Part shown: positions 8,233 through 17,900 of the stretch, piece after piece
How positions within the stretch are numbered: the first letter of the stretch is position 1
How the letters are laid out: every line of letters begins with the position of its first letter
Source: Chitinophagaceae bacterium
GTDB taxonomy: Bacteria; Bacteroidota; Bacteroidia; Chitinophagales; Chitinophagaceae
Length of the DNA: 55,144 nucleotides
NCBI GenBank assembly: GCA_016787065.1
Contig: JAEUVD010000007.1
Span: 1-55,144 of the forward strand
Direction: 5' to 3'
The notes under the pieces: model-generated
The model's input: the letters and a program-made list of their open reading frames with translations, nothing else
What the model was told of the DNA's origin: nothing
The model's database searches: none
Made by a program: the position numbers and the translations under genes

Positions 8233-10692
8233 ATGCGATTCTTCCTTTTTATACTTATTCTTTTATTTTCATGCAAACTTGACGCTGTTCCTTATCGAGG
8301 TAACATCATTCAATTTAAACAACCCGATGGTAGTCGTGTGGAGGTGAAATTGTTTGGCGATGAATTTTACATTCGGGCGGAAAGTGTTGATGGCTATACT
8401 TTAATTCGTGATGAACTAACACAATGGATTTGCTATGCCACCGTGTCGGATGATGGTCAGCATTTAATTTCTACGGTGCAGCCATATACCGGATTGTTAA
8501 ATCATGAAATTTATTATAAGAATCGTTTGATCTCAAGACATCAAGATATAAGGGATAATGTTAGATTACAAAATATTGCCTTACAGAAATCTAATCTTCA
8601 AAGTAATTCAAAGGAGTTAGTAGCACATACCCGAGGTACACCCTTGCAAACGGTGAAAGGGAATATCAAAGGATTATGTATTTTGGTTGATTTTCCTGAT
8701 GAACCAGCAACATTACCTGTTTCTGAATTTCATGAATTTTGCAATAATCTCAATTACTCCAATTATGATAACAACGGATCACTTCGTACCTTTTACCGTG
8801 ATATTTCCGGAGGACTATTAGACTATGAAAATGTTGTTTTCGGTTTTTATCACGCTCCGAAGAATTTTACATACTACGATTCCTTACCTTATGCAACGGG
8901 CGCTCGCATGCTTTTAGATTCTGCGCTGCGATGGATACATGCACAAGGTTTTGATTTCTCGTCGCTTTCTCTGAATAACGATCATTCTATTCGAGCTATT
9001 AATTTAATGTACACAGGTGTTCCGCTTAATTGGGCTAAAGGAATGTGGCATCACAAGGGTAATTACACCGGATTCGAAGCAAATGGAATTCGTAGCAACG
9101 ACTATAACTGCTCTCCTGCTTATGCACCCTTAAAAATAGCAACCATTGCGCATGAGAATGGACACATGATTGGTAAATGGCCCGATACCTATAAGTACAC
9201 AACAACTAATGGCGACGATGGTATTGGTACGTTTGATTTAATGTGTTGGCCTGGAAACGATGGCGGTAACCCTGTACCGCCTAATCCTTTATTTAGAAGT
9301 AATGCAGGTTGGGGAAGGGTAATCGATATCAATGAGTTTAATGGTATTGTTTACGATACGGCAAATGCAATGACTTGTTATCGTTACTATAACATCAACG
9401 ATAGCAATGAATTTTTCTTGTTGGAAAATAGAGAGAAAACGGCGCGAAGTGCACAGATAGAAGATGAAGGCCTAACGATTTGGCATATCGACCGAAATGG
9501 AAATAATCAAACCACACATCATGAAGTTTTTTTAGAACATGCTAATAATGATTCAACCGATAATTCAAAAGCTTGTTTTAAAAATGGATTCAATAATGAA
9601 TTTACAGAACATACGCTTCCGTCTTCACGATTTTATAATGGCGATCCGAGTGCACTACGTGTTACACAAATAAGTAACCAAGCTACAATTATCAATTATA
9701 AATTGGGTTCAAGCAATCCTCAACAAGCTTTACGTTTAAAATATGCATATATTTCGAATGATGATAATGCAAATGGTACGATCGATCAGGGTGAACATTT
9801 TCGTTTAAACCTTCACGCAATTAATTTAGGTCAACTTGATGCACAAGACGTTGTAGTTCGATGTGAAGCGCTTGGAGAAGCAACAAAATATATTGAATTT
9901 CTTACGCAACATATTCTTCTGGAGGAATTACTTGTTCAACAATCAATGCAAATTGCGTTTGATGGAACCATAAAAAATGGAACGCCTTTAGGTACCGATT
10001 TAATGTTTCGATTTACCATTAGTAACGGATTGGATTCGATTTATATTACCAAACATTTTATAACCGGCCCTCTAGTGAAAGTAAATAATCAATCAGTTTC
10101 ACTTTGCAACGCTTTACATTTTGACGACGGTTATAATGCGGTATACGCCGATAACAAAGATTATATTCAAACACTTCTTCCGCTGAATGCATGGAATCCG
10201 GTTCAATTAGAGTTTTTAAATTTTGAATTAGAGGCTAGCAATAATTGCGAATATGATTATCTCGAAATTTTTAATGGTAAGGATACAACGTCTACAAAAC
10301 TAGGTAAATATTGCGGATCACATTCACCGGGAAAGATAACGTCATCCGACACTTCTGGAGCTCTTACACTTCATTTTCATTCTGATGAAGGCGTTAGTGC
10401 GAATGGTTGGAAAGCTAAATTATCATGTAAGTTTTTTATAGAAGGAACTGACACCTTGCAAGTTGATGTTTTTCCCAATCCAGTACACTCGTTTTTTTCA
10501 GTGAGAACCTATAGCCAGCCGATAATGGAAGTGAATGTAATAGACATGATGGGAAAGATTGTTTTTAGTACGTCTCCCAATCGAAGCAATGAGATACAAA
10601 TTGATACAAGAAATTTTCGAACTGGATTTTTTATTGTTGAAGTCAAAACGGAATCTTCTATAGAACGAAGAAAGATGTTGTTGCTAAATTAA
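8233..10692 (+). CDS. Secreted M6-family metalloprotease with CUB domain and T9SS sorting domain
   Basis: An 819-residue protein with a signal peptide (MRFFLFILILLFS...). The N-terminal prosequence-like region resembles other M6 'immune inhibitor A' type proteases. The zinc site HENGHMIGKWPD is at about 307-318 (H307, E308, H311), preceded by KIATIA. Residues ~620-733 look like a CUB domain, with the cysteine pair LCNALHF and CEYDYLEIFNG plus KYCGSHSPGKITSS. From about 743 there is a type A sorting domain starting VDVFPNPVHSFFSV and ending in a basic tail. It is expected at the cell surface or released. Monocistronic. The active-site loop has one residue more between the second His and the Asp than the common HExxHxxGxPD form. 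Confidence 0.9.
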   Translation: MRFFLFILILLFSCKLDAVPYRGNIIQFKQPDGSRVEVKLFGDEFYIRAESVDGYTLIRDELTQWICYATVSDDGQHLISTVQPYTGLLNHEIYYKNRLISRHQDIRDNVRLQNIALQKSNLQSNSKELVAHTRGTPLQTVKGNIKGLCILVDFPDEPATLPVSEFHEFCNNLNYSNYDNNGSLRTFYRDISGGLLDYENVVFGFYHAPKNFTYYDSLPYATGARMLLDSALRWIHAQGFDFSSLSLNNDHSIRAINLMYTGVPLNWAKGMWHHKGNYTGFEANGIRSNDYNCSPAYAPLKIATIAHENGHMIGKWPDTYKYTTTNGDDGIGTFDLMCWPGNDGGNPVPPNPLFRSNAGWGRVIDINEFNGIVYDTANAMTCYRYYNINDSNEFFLLENREKTARSAQIEDEGLTIWHIDRNGNNQTTHHEVFLEHANNDSTDNSKACFKNGFNNEFTEHTLPSSRFYNGDPSALRVTQISNQATIINYKLGSSNPQQALRLKYAYISNDDNANGTIDQGEHFRLNLHAINLGQLDAQDVVVRCEALGEATKYIEFLTQHILLEELLVQQSMQIAFDGTIKNGTPLGTDLMFRFTISNGLDSIYITKHFITGPLVKVNNQSVSLCNALHFDDGYNAVYADNKDYIQTLLPLNAWNPVQLEFLNFELEASNNCEYDYLEIFNGKDTTSTKLGKYCGSHSPGKITSSDTSGALTLHFHSDEGVSANGWKAKLSCKFFIEGTDTLQVDVFPNPVHSFFSVRTYSQPIMEVNVIDMMGKIVFSTSPNRSNEIQIDTRNFRTGFFIVEVKTESSIERRKMLLLN

Positions 10693-11015
10693 CAGACAGC
10701 ATTTTTTATTTGCTGATTGAAGTTTAAACGATTTTGAAATTTCTTATCTTTTTTTTGCACACATTAGGTTTTCTAATTCATTCACTTGCATGCTTAACTT
10801 TTTTAGAATTAGAAGATTTGAATGATAAAAATGTTTACTGGTTCTAACTATAGAATTTAAATGCAGCATCAAGACGTATATGATGATGATAGATTGTATC
10901 AGTCAAATTCTTATATCAAGACTTGTTTATTGCTTTAGAAGTCGTACTTTTGAAATTCCCGATCGGGGTTTCCTGAGAAGAAACAACAAGTATTTATTTA
11001 AAAAAATTTAGTGCT
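10693..11015. other. Intergenic region, 323 nt, no gene
   Basis: AT-rich with no coding frame of note and no tRNA-like structure. It holds the promoter of the following NUMOD4 gene at 10922-10952 and a perfect 10-bp palindrome CCCGATCGGG at 10958-10967 near the expected transcription start. Nothing else was recognised. Confidence 0.6.
10922..10952 (+). promoter_or_regulatory. Promoter of the first NUMOD4/HNH gene
   Basis: CTTG at 10922-10925, a 19 nt spacer and a perfect -7 TACTTTTG at 10945-10952. The start would fall on the palindrome CCCGATCGGG (10958-10967), leaving a leader of about 57 nt before ATG 11016. Confidence 0.5.
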
Positions 11016-11786
11016 ATGCGAACTTGCAAAGAACCACCAATTCCAGGTGAAATTTGGAAAAAGGTAGTAGTAGATAAAGCATTTATACAAGATTCACGTG
11101 TAGAAGTATCTAATTTTGGAAGGGTTAGAACATTTAACAAGATGTCTGACGGGGCAATCTTGAAATTTTCTTATGTACATGGGTATCCATTAATTAGACG
11201 GAAGCACATTTACCCGCGAGACCCTAAAGTGCAGGAAAGATTTGATAAAATGCAAAATCAAATTTTTAAACTTCAACGCTTATTAAAGCAACAAAAACTA
11301 GCAGATGAGAAAAAGGTAAAGATCAAAGAAACAGCCGCACTGCTTAAAACAATGAAAGAGAATTTACATAAGTCTATTTCAGAAGAATCAAAAAGTCGTG
11401 CGGTTTCCGTATGTTGGTTGGTACATCGTTTAGTGGCTCAATATTTTTTACCTAAACCGAAGAAAGACCAAGTAAGGGTTGCCCATTTGGATTTTGAAAA
11501 AACAAACAATCGAGCTGATAATTTGAAGTGGATGACACTTGAAGAAAACTTTATTCATCAATCTAAAAGTCCTTACGTTATTGCGGAACAAAAAACTCGA
11601 TTAACAACACCGCAAAGATTATTAAGTGTTTCAAAGCTTACAGTGCCAAAAGTTATGCTCATAAAAAAATTGTTTAATACCGGTAAAACGAAACGTGATT
11701 TAGCACGACAATTTGGTGTAAGTGAAACACAAATCAAACGTATCGTTCGTGGAGAAAATTGGACAGCTGTTAAGGCAGCTAAATAG
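11016..11786 (+). CDS. NUMOD4-HNH-HTH protein, paralogue 1
   Basis: A 256-residue protein. The N-terminus is a NUMOD4 motif (GEIWKKV...VEVSNFGRVRTF, residues 11-43). A lysine-rich coiled-coil stretch (~70-125) follows, then an HNH_3-like His-Me finger: CWLVHRLVAQYFLP, VRVAHLDFEKTNNRADNLKW. The C-terminus (~205-250) is a helix-turn-helix, KRDLARQFGVSETQIKRIVRG. Usual HNH_3 domains have NHIDG where this has AHLDF, so nuclease activity may be reduced. The next gene is a diverged copy. It could be a free-standing homing-type nuclease or, more likely given its fixed paired context, a DNA-binding regulator (inference). Confidence 0.8.
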   Translation: MRTCKEPPIPGEIWKKVVVDKAFIQDSRVEVSNFGRVRTFNKMSDGAILKFSYVHGYPLIRRKHIYPRDPKVQERFDKMQNQIFKLQRLLKQQKLADEKKVKIKETAALLKTMKENLHKSISEESKSRAVSVCWLVHRLVAQYFLPKPKKDQVRVAHLDFEKTNNRADNLKWMTLEENFIHQSKSPYVIAEQKTRLTTPQRLLSVSKLTVPKVMLIKKLFNTGKTKRDLARQFGVSETQIKRIVRGENWTAVKAAK

Positions 11787-11975
11787 CGTGGTAATGGTTG
11801 TTATTTTTTATATTAACTTGTAATAATTATTTTGAATGTCTTTCAATAATTTTTTACTGCTGGAGAAATCGGAAAGGATAATAAAATTTCAATAGAAGTC
11901 CTTCGTATTTTCTGCTCTAACTTGTTTTTATGAAAATGTGATTCATTTGTTTTGAAAGTTGAAAAATTGCTAATT

Positions 11976-12728
11976 ATGGTCAAAGAAATTTCAGGTGAGA
12001 TATGGAAGAAGGTTGAATTTGGAAATGGATACGTGAATGATTTACGTGTTGAAGTTTCAAATTTTGGTAGGCTACGTTCGTTTCACATACTTTCTAAAGG
12101 TAAAATTTTAAAAGGTTCAATGGTTACCGGTTATCTTAGTATGGTTGCAAAGTTGCAAGTTGACCGAGATGAAGCCACTAAGAAGAAATTCGCTTATCAT
12201 CAACAACAAATTGATTTATTGTTGAAACAGCTAAAGGCAATGAAAATGGAAAACGTGGATGTTGCCAAACAAAAAGAACTGGAAACGTTACTGAATGGGT
12301 TGCAGGCTAATTATAGAAAGGAAGTACAACAAGATTTATCGAAACGAACTACGCACATGAGGTGCCTGGTTCATCGATTGGTTGCAGAATATTTTCTTCC
12401 ACCTCCCGGCCCCGATCAGGTTGTAGTGGCTCATTTGGATTTTGATAAATTGAATAATCGTTTTGATAATTTGAAATGGATGACAAGGAAAGAAAATCTG
12501 GAACATCAAAAGAACAGCCCTTATGTTCAACATGATCACACGATTAGAAAACAACGACGAAATAATGGTTCAAAACAAACTAAGCTTACCGTTACGCAGG
12601 TTATGTTTATGAAAAAACTTCTGAAAGAAGGAAAACCTGTTAAATTATTGGCTAAGCGATTTAAAGTTTCTGAAATGCAAGTTTTTCGAATTAAACGAGG
12701 CGAAAACTGGTCGGATATAACCATTTAA
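11976..12728 (+). CDS. NUMOD4-HNH-HTH protein, paralogue 2
   Basis: A 250-residue paralogue of the preceding gene with the same layout: NUMOD4 (GEIWKKV, VEVSNFGRLRSF), a central coiled coil, HNH-like CLVHRLVAEYFLPPP and VAHLDFDKLNNRFDNLKW, and C-terminal HTH (VKLLAKRFKVSEMQVFRIKRGENW). An in-frame TTG at 11952 would add eight residues; ATG 11976 places GEIW at the same distance as in the paralogue and is preferred. The same AHLDF substitution of the usual NHIDG is kept, which suggests it predates the duplication. The 189 nt between the genes contain a weak promoter candidate (CTTG 11921, TTGTTTTG 11947-11954). Role unknown. Confidence 0.8.
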   Translation: MVKEISGEIWKKVEFGNGYVNDLRVEVSNFGRLRSFHILSKGKILKGSMVTGYLSMVAKLQVDRDEATKKKFAYHQQQIDLLLKQLKAMKMENVDVAKQKELETLLNGLQANYRKEVQQDLSKRTTHMRCLVHRLVAEYFLPPPGPDQVVVAHLDFDKLNNRFDNLKWMTRKENLEHQKNSPYVQHDHTIRKQRRNNGSKQTKLTVTQVMFMKKLLKEGKPVKLLAKRFKVSEMQVFRIKRGENWSDITI

Positions 12729-12852
12729 TTTTTAGCGTTTGTTATTTACTTTGGTTTGAACGGACTTAAACTTGTCCACAAATTTTGTTTAAACCATAGC
12801 ACCACACTAATTTCAATTTATCTTTTTATTTCAACCCAAATAAAAAGGCACT

Positions 12853-12888
12853 ACGTAAACTGGTTACGTTCCTCGGTTTACATCTTTG
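12853..12888 (+). promoter_or_regulatory. Operator-like dyad and -7 element before dinB
   Basis: ACGTAA-ACTGG-TTACGT at 12853-12869 is an inverted repeat with perfect 6-bp arms, about 100 nt before dinB. A -7-like CATCTTTG (7 of 8) follows at 12881-12888, so the dyad covers the place where the -33 box would lie. An SOS-type repressor site is plausible for a DNA polymerase IV gene, but the repressor is not in the window. Confidence 0.4.
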
Positions 12889-12967
12889 TAGCAGCAAAAC
12901 CCGGCTGCATCGTTTGCGTACGGGCTCATAAAATTCAAAAAAATAAGGCGATCACGCTTGCTTGTTT

Positions 12968-14182
12968 ATGCAACGTACTATTTTACATATGGATCTGGAT
13001 ACGTTTTTCGTATCGGTGGAGCGGCTGCTCGACAGCAGGCTTAATCATAAACCTATTTTAGTAGGAGGTACCGGCGATCGGGGAGTGGTTGCCGCCGCTA
13101 GTTATGAAGCCCGGCATTACGGCGCTCACTCCGGTATGCCAATGCGTATGGCCCGACAGCTTTGTCCGGAAGCCATTGTAATTCGAGGCGAATCTGGAAC
13201 CTACTCTAAGTATTCAAAACAGGTAACAGACATTATTAAAGAACAAGTTCCTGTTTTTGAGAAGGCTAGTATCGATGAGTTTTATGCAGACCTTACCGGC
13301 ATGGATAAATTCTTCGGGTGCTATAAATATGCTACGGAACTTCGTCAGAAGGTGATGAAGGAATCCGGTTTGCCTATATCGTTCGGAATGTCGGTTAATA
13401 AAACAGTTTCAAAAGTAGCTACCAATGAAGCTAAGCCTTGCAACCAACTTAAAATTGATTTCGGACATGAAAAGGAGTTTCTAGCTCCTCTTTCCGTAAA
13501 GAAAATTCCCATGGTAGGCGACAAGATGTTTCAAACACTGAGTAACATGGGGGTGAAGAAGGTAAAAACACTACAAGAAATGCCGGTGGAAATGTTGGAG
13601 GCCGCTTTTGGTAAACCCGGAAGGCAAATGTGGGAACGTGCTAATGGCATTGATAATCGTGCCGTAGAAGTATATCATGAACGCAAATCAATTTCCAGTG
13701 AACGTACCTTCGGACAGGATACTATTGATGTGGAACGAATGATGGGTTTGGTAAAAGCCATGACCGAATCGCTCGCCTATCAATTGCGTAAAGGGGAAAA
13801 ACTAACTTCCTGCGTAAGCGTAAAAATTCGTTACTCCGATTTTAGTACGCTCAGTAAACAGGCTAAAATTTCTTATACCGCTGCCGACCATGTGCTCATA
13901 CCTGTTGTTACATCCCTCTTCGAAAAATTGTATAACCGTCGTTTGCTTGTACGCTTGGTAGGCGTGCGTTTCTCCGATCTTACGGAAGGGTATTACCAGA
14001 TTAATATGTTTGATGATTGGGAGAAAACAGTTGGTTTGTACCAGTCGATGGATGCGATTCGCGATCGCTTCGGGGCACTTAAAATAAGCAGTGCCGCCAC
14101 AATGCACGAGAAAGGCGTCGCTTCGATGCACAATCCGTTCAATGGAGAGCCTCCTATTATACCGGCCCATCGTAACGCCTGA
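12968..14182 (+). CDS. dinB: DNA polymerase IV (Y-family translesion polymerase)
   Basis: A 404-residue Y-family polymerase for DNA damage bypass. The N-terminus MQRTILHMDLDTFFVSVE carries metal ligand Asp9 and the steric-gate Phe14. The second catalytic block is KASIDEFYADLTG with Asp103-Glu104. Then come the thumb helix-hairpin-helix (PMVGDKMFQTLSNMGV), the little finger with SSERTFGQDT, and a beta-clamp-type motif QINMF at 344-348. TTG 12962 would add only two residues; ATG 12968 fits other family members. The 5' part is visibly richer in G+C than neighbouring genes. It is convergent with the DUF4256 gene and expressed alone. Confidence 0.94.
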   Translation: MQRTILHMDLDTFFVSVERLLDSRLNHKPILVGGTGDRGVVAAASYEARHYGAHSGMPMRMARQLCPEAIVIRGESGTYSKYSKQVTDIIKEQVPVFEKASIDEFYADLTGMDKFFGCYKYATELRQKVMKESGLPISFGMSVNKTVSKVATNEAKPCNQLKIDFGHEKEFLAPLSVKKIPMVGDKMFQTLSNMGVKKVKTLQEMPVEMLEAAFGKPGRQMWERANGIDNRAVEVYHERKSISSERTFGQDTIDVERMMGLVKAMTESLAYQLRKGEKLTSCVSVKIRYSDFSTLSKQAKISYTAADHVLIPVVTSLFEKLYNRRLLVRLVGVRFSDLTEGYYQINMFDDWEKTVGLYQSMDAIRDRFGALKISSAATMHEKGVASMHNPFNGEPPIIPAHRNA

Positions 14183-14243
14183 TTAGTTCAGCAATATGAA
14201 AATTGTTTCAACGATCGAGGATGCCAAGTGGTATGTGTATACA

Positions 14244-14813
14244 CTACACATTTAATCTTCCTCGAAACCCTCGCGCAGCATAATACGATTGAGCTCCATT
14301 ATGATATACAAAAACATGGTTGTACCTGCGATCACAAAAAAGAGCACCATCCAAGGCACGTATTGCTTCAGGCGTTTCAATCCAACTAGAAGTTTTCAAA
14401 TCGAAGGCACCTAATGTTTGCAGGAGTCGATACTCTTCTTCATTCAATAATGAAATGCCCATGTCAAACGCCAAATCACGAGCGCTGTTTACAGGTTTAT
14501 GTTCTTTTCGAGCATCTAATGCTTCCCGATCATAACATAAACTGCGCCTGCCTTTCGGACTTTCCTCACTACAATCAAAAAAAATAATTTCCTTCGTTTT
14601 TGAATCTATACCAATTACATCAGGTTCTCCACCAGTTAATTCCATTTCATGGAGAATAGCAAGTTTTTCAGGAAACTTGAGAAGTCTTGCTTCAACCTCT
14701 TGCCAACTAATATTGCTGTGACGTGTTTTAAACTTCTCAAATCGTTTTTTCAAAATAAGAATAAGTTCGTCTTGAATTTCCTTCGAAAAAAGTTGATTAG
14801 ATGCTGACTTCAT
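14244..14813 (-). CDS. DUF4256 family protein
   Basis: A 189-residue protein matching the DUF4256 family throughout: ELTGGEPDVIG, FFDCSEESPKGRRSLCYDRE, FDLKTSSWIETP, and the C-terminal GALFCDRRYNHVFVYHNGAQ followed by YYAARGFRG. It is soluble, with no signal peptide. The family is widespread in bacteria and has no known reaction; the strongly conserved Cys, Asp, Arg and His residues would be compatible with an enzyme. Monocistronic, convergent with dinB and divergent from the DUF4175 gene. Confidence 0.9.
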   Translation of the reverse strand: MKSASNQLFSKEIQDELILILKKRFEKFKTRHSNISWQEVEARLLKFPEKLAILHEMELTGGEPDVIGIDSKTKEIIFFDCSEESPKGRRSLCYDREALDARKEHKPVNSARDLAFDMGISLLNEEEYRLLQTLGAFDLKTSSWIETPEAIRALDGALFCDRRYNHVFVYHNGAQSYYAARGFRGRLNV

Positions 14814-14973
14814 AAAAAAAGAAACGAAAATAAACAGTTTTCCTAAGTAATAAGATCAAAGAGGGCATTCAGATCAAACTTAAATTCGGCCATAATCATT
14901 ATTTTGGAATGTCCTCATTTTTTAACAAAAAATTGCTTCAACTAAAGCCGGCTAACGTAAATTGCACAGGCAA

Positions 14974-17900
14974 ATGAACAATTACGAACTACTGATTTCG
15001 AGGCTGGATGGCTTTATCCGAAAGTTTTATGCTAATAAGCTAATACGAGGATTATTACTATTTGTTGGCGCAGCATTAGGTTACTATTTATTGGCAAGTT
15101 TGGGTGAGTATTATTTCTATTTTCCGTCTTGGGTTCGCTATGCAGTTTTATTAATTTTTATTTTCATTGGTGGTATTGCTTTAGTACAATTAATAATTAA
15201 ACCTTTAATGCACATGCAGAAATTAGGTAAGGTTATTTCGCATCAACAAGCAGCAACCATTATTGGCGATCATTTTCCAAACGTCCAGGATAAATTGCTC
15301 AATGTACTTCAGTTAAAACAACGTATCAATGAAACAGGTAGTCGTGATTTAATAGAAGCGAGTATTGAACAAAAAACAAAGGAGCTAACGATTGTGCCTT
15401 TTGCAACAGCCATTAATTTAGGAAAAAACAAACGTTACATACCCTATGTATTACCGCCCGTTTTGATTTTAATATTTATGTTGTTTGCCGCGCCCAATAT
15501 TTTTAGAGAAAGTGCAATGCGCTTATTATCGCCGGCGAAAACATTTGTTCCGAAGGCTCCTTTTGATATAGTGTTACAAACTAAAAACTTAAATGTTCCG
15601 CAATATGAAAATTTGGAAATAGAAGTTAGAACGCTAGGTAAAACAATGCCTACGGAAATGTCGGTTCATTACAATGGACAAGACGTTATGATGCAAAAAA
15701 AATCGGAAGGTGTATTTTCTCACACCTTTGTAAAAGTTAATAAAGATTTAGAATTTTATTGTGAAGCCGCCGGTGTTAATAGTAAGAACTTTATGATTCA
15801 TACTCTTAAAAAACCAGTTATTAAACAGTTTCGAGTGTATGCAAATTATCCTGATTATACTGGAAGAAAAGATGAAGTAATGGATAATATAGGCGACATT
15901 ATTGCACCACAAGGAACGAGTTTGCGATGGGAGTTTAACACGGAACATGCCGATTTGGTAGAATTCCAATTAGGTAATGGATCTCCGATAACGATGAAAC
16001 AACAAGATAAACAGTTTTCATACAATTATCAGTTCAATCGCGACACCAATTATGCAATTCTTATTTCAAATAAAGAGATACCTCGAAAAGATACGTTGCG
16101 TTATCGGGTTTCAGTAATACCCGATCAATTCCCGTCTATCAATGTGCAACAATATAATGATTCACTAACCGGAGATTATGTTTTGTTTGTTGGTGAAGCC
16201 GGCGACGACTACGCGGTACGCAGTGTTTCCATGGTTTATACCATTCAACATAGTAATGAACAAGGAGAAGCCATTGGCATGGCAAAAAGCGCCTCTGTGG
16301 TTGTGCCAATTCAATCCGGCGCTTCGGTCCAGTTTAATCATTTCTTAGATATCGAAGCAATGAACCTTGAAGCCGGAGATCGATTGAGTTACTATTTCAC
16401 TGCTTGTGATAATGACGCTCTGGCTGGTGGAAAATGTTCGAAAAGTGCCATGTTCAATTATGAAAAACCAACTGCTAAAAAATTGGATTCTATCATTGAA
16501 AAAACACAGGAACAGGTTACTAAAGATTTGAATTCTGCCTCGAAGCAAAATGATAAAATAGAAAAGGATATCAAACAAATGCAGGAAAAACTGTTATCGA
16601 AAAATGAACTCGATTGGCAGGATAAAAAGCAAATGGAAGATATGATGGAACGCAATGAAAATCTTCAAAAGCAAATAGACAATATTCAAAAGAAGTTCGA
16701 ACTAAATAATAAGAAAGCGGAAGAAAAACAATATTCAGAAGACATAAAGGAGAAGCAGGAGAATATGGAGAAACTGCTCGACGAATTGAAGAATAATCAA
16801 ATGAATGAGCGCATGAAAAAACTAGAAGAACTCATGAAAATGCTCAATAAAGATCAGATGTTCGACAAGCTCAAGCAAATGGAACAGGATAACGAACTTG
16901 TTGAAAAGGACTTAGATAGAATGCTTGAGATGATGAAGCAATTGGAACGGGATATGCGGATGGAAGATATTGCTAAAAAAGCGGAGGAACTTGCGAAGAA
17001 ACAAGATGAACTTAATAAGCTAACAGACCAAAATAAATTATCCAAGGAAGAACTTGCAAAGAAACAAGAGGAGCTCAATAAGGAAATGGATGCCTTGAAA
17101 AAGGATATTGAAGAAATGGAAAAAGTGAATGAGCAAATGGAAAATAAATCGGATTTGTCGGACATGAAGAAGGATGAAAAGAATGCTTCTGAAAATATGG
17201 AGAAGAGTGCGAATGAATTAAAATCAGGTAATAGTTCCAAGGCAAGTAAGTCGCAGAAATCGGCTAAAGAAAGTTTAGAGAAATTAGCTAAGAAAATGCA
17301 AGAAGAAGCAAGTGGTGGTGGTGCGGATGAGTTGGAATTGGATATTAAAGCGGTGCGACAAATACTTACTAATTTAATTCGAATGTCTTTCTCCCAAGAG
17401 GATTTAATTACGAATGTTAAGAAAACGGCTGTTTCGGATCCAAACTATATAGCGAACGGGCAAACGCAAAAGAAATTGAAATCGGATGCAAAGTTGATTG
17501 CCGATAGTTTGTTTGCGCTTAGTAAGAAACTACCTAAACTTTCATCTTCAGTGAATCGAGAAATTGATGGCATTAACCGGAACATGGAACAAGCTATTAC
17601 CCACTTAGAGCAACGTTATGTTCAGCAGGCAACTTCTGATCAACAATACGTTATGACAGGTGCTAACAACCTTGCACTGATTTTGAACGAAATGCTTCAA
17701 AGTTTAATGGAACAACAAGCAGAACAACAAGGTAAAGAAGGTGGTGGTAGTTGTAATAAACCTGGACAAGGAAAGAAGCCTGGTAAAAAACCGGGTAAGG
17801 GCGGACAAGGTATGGGCATGCAATTAGGAGATGTTATTACCAAGCAACAAAAACTGGGTAGTGCGATGCAACAACTGATGGATAAAATGGGTAAGGGTAA

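Noticed and set aside
12756..13061. 101-codon frame overlapping the start of dinB
   Set aside because: Codes a cysteine-rich hydrophobic string with no family resemblance and overlaps the strongly supported dinB start in another frame.
13802..14170. 122-codon antisense frame within dinB
   Set aside because: Lies wholly inside the conserved little-finger region of dinB; no start signals or family match.
14235..14244. Palindrome GTGTATACAC between dinB and the DUF4256 gene
   Set aside because: Lies between two convergent genes, where an operator is unlikely, and 10-bp AT-rich palindromes occur by chance.
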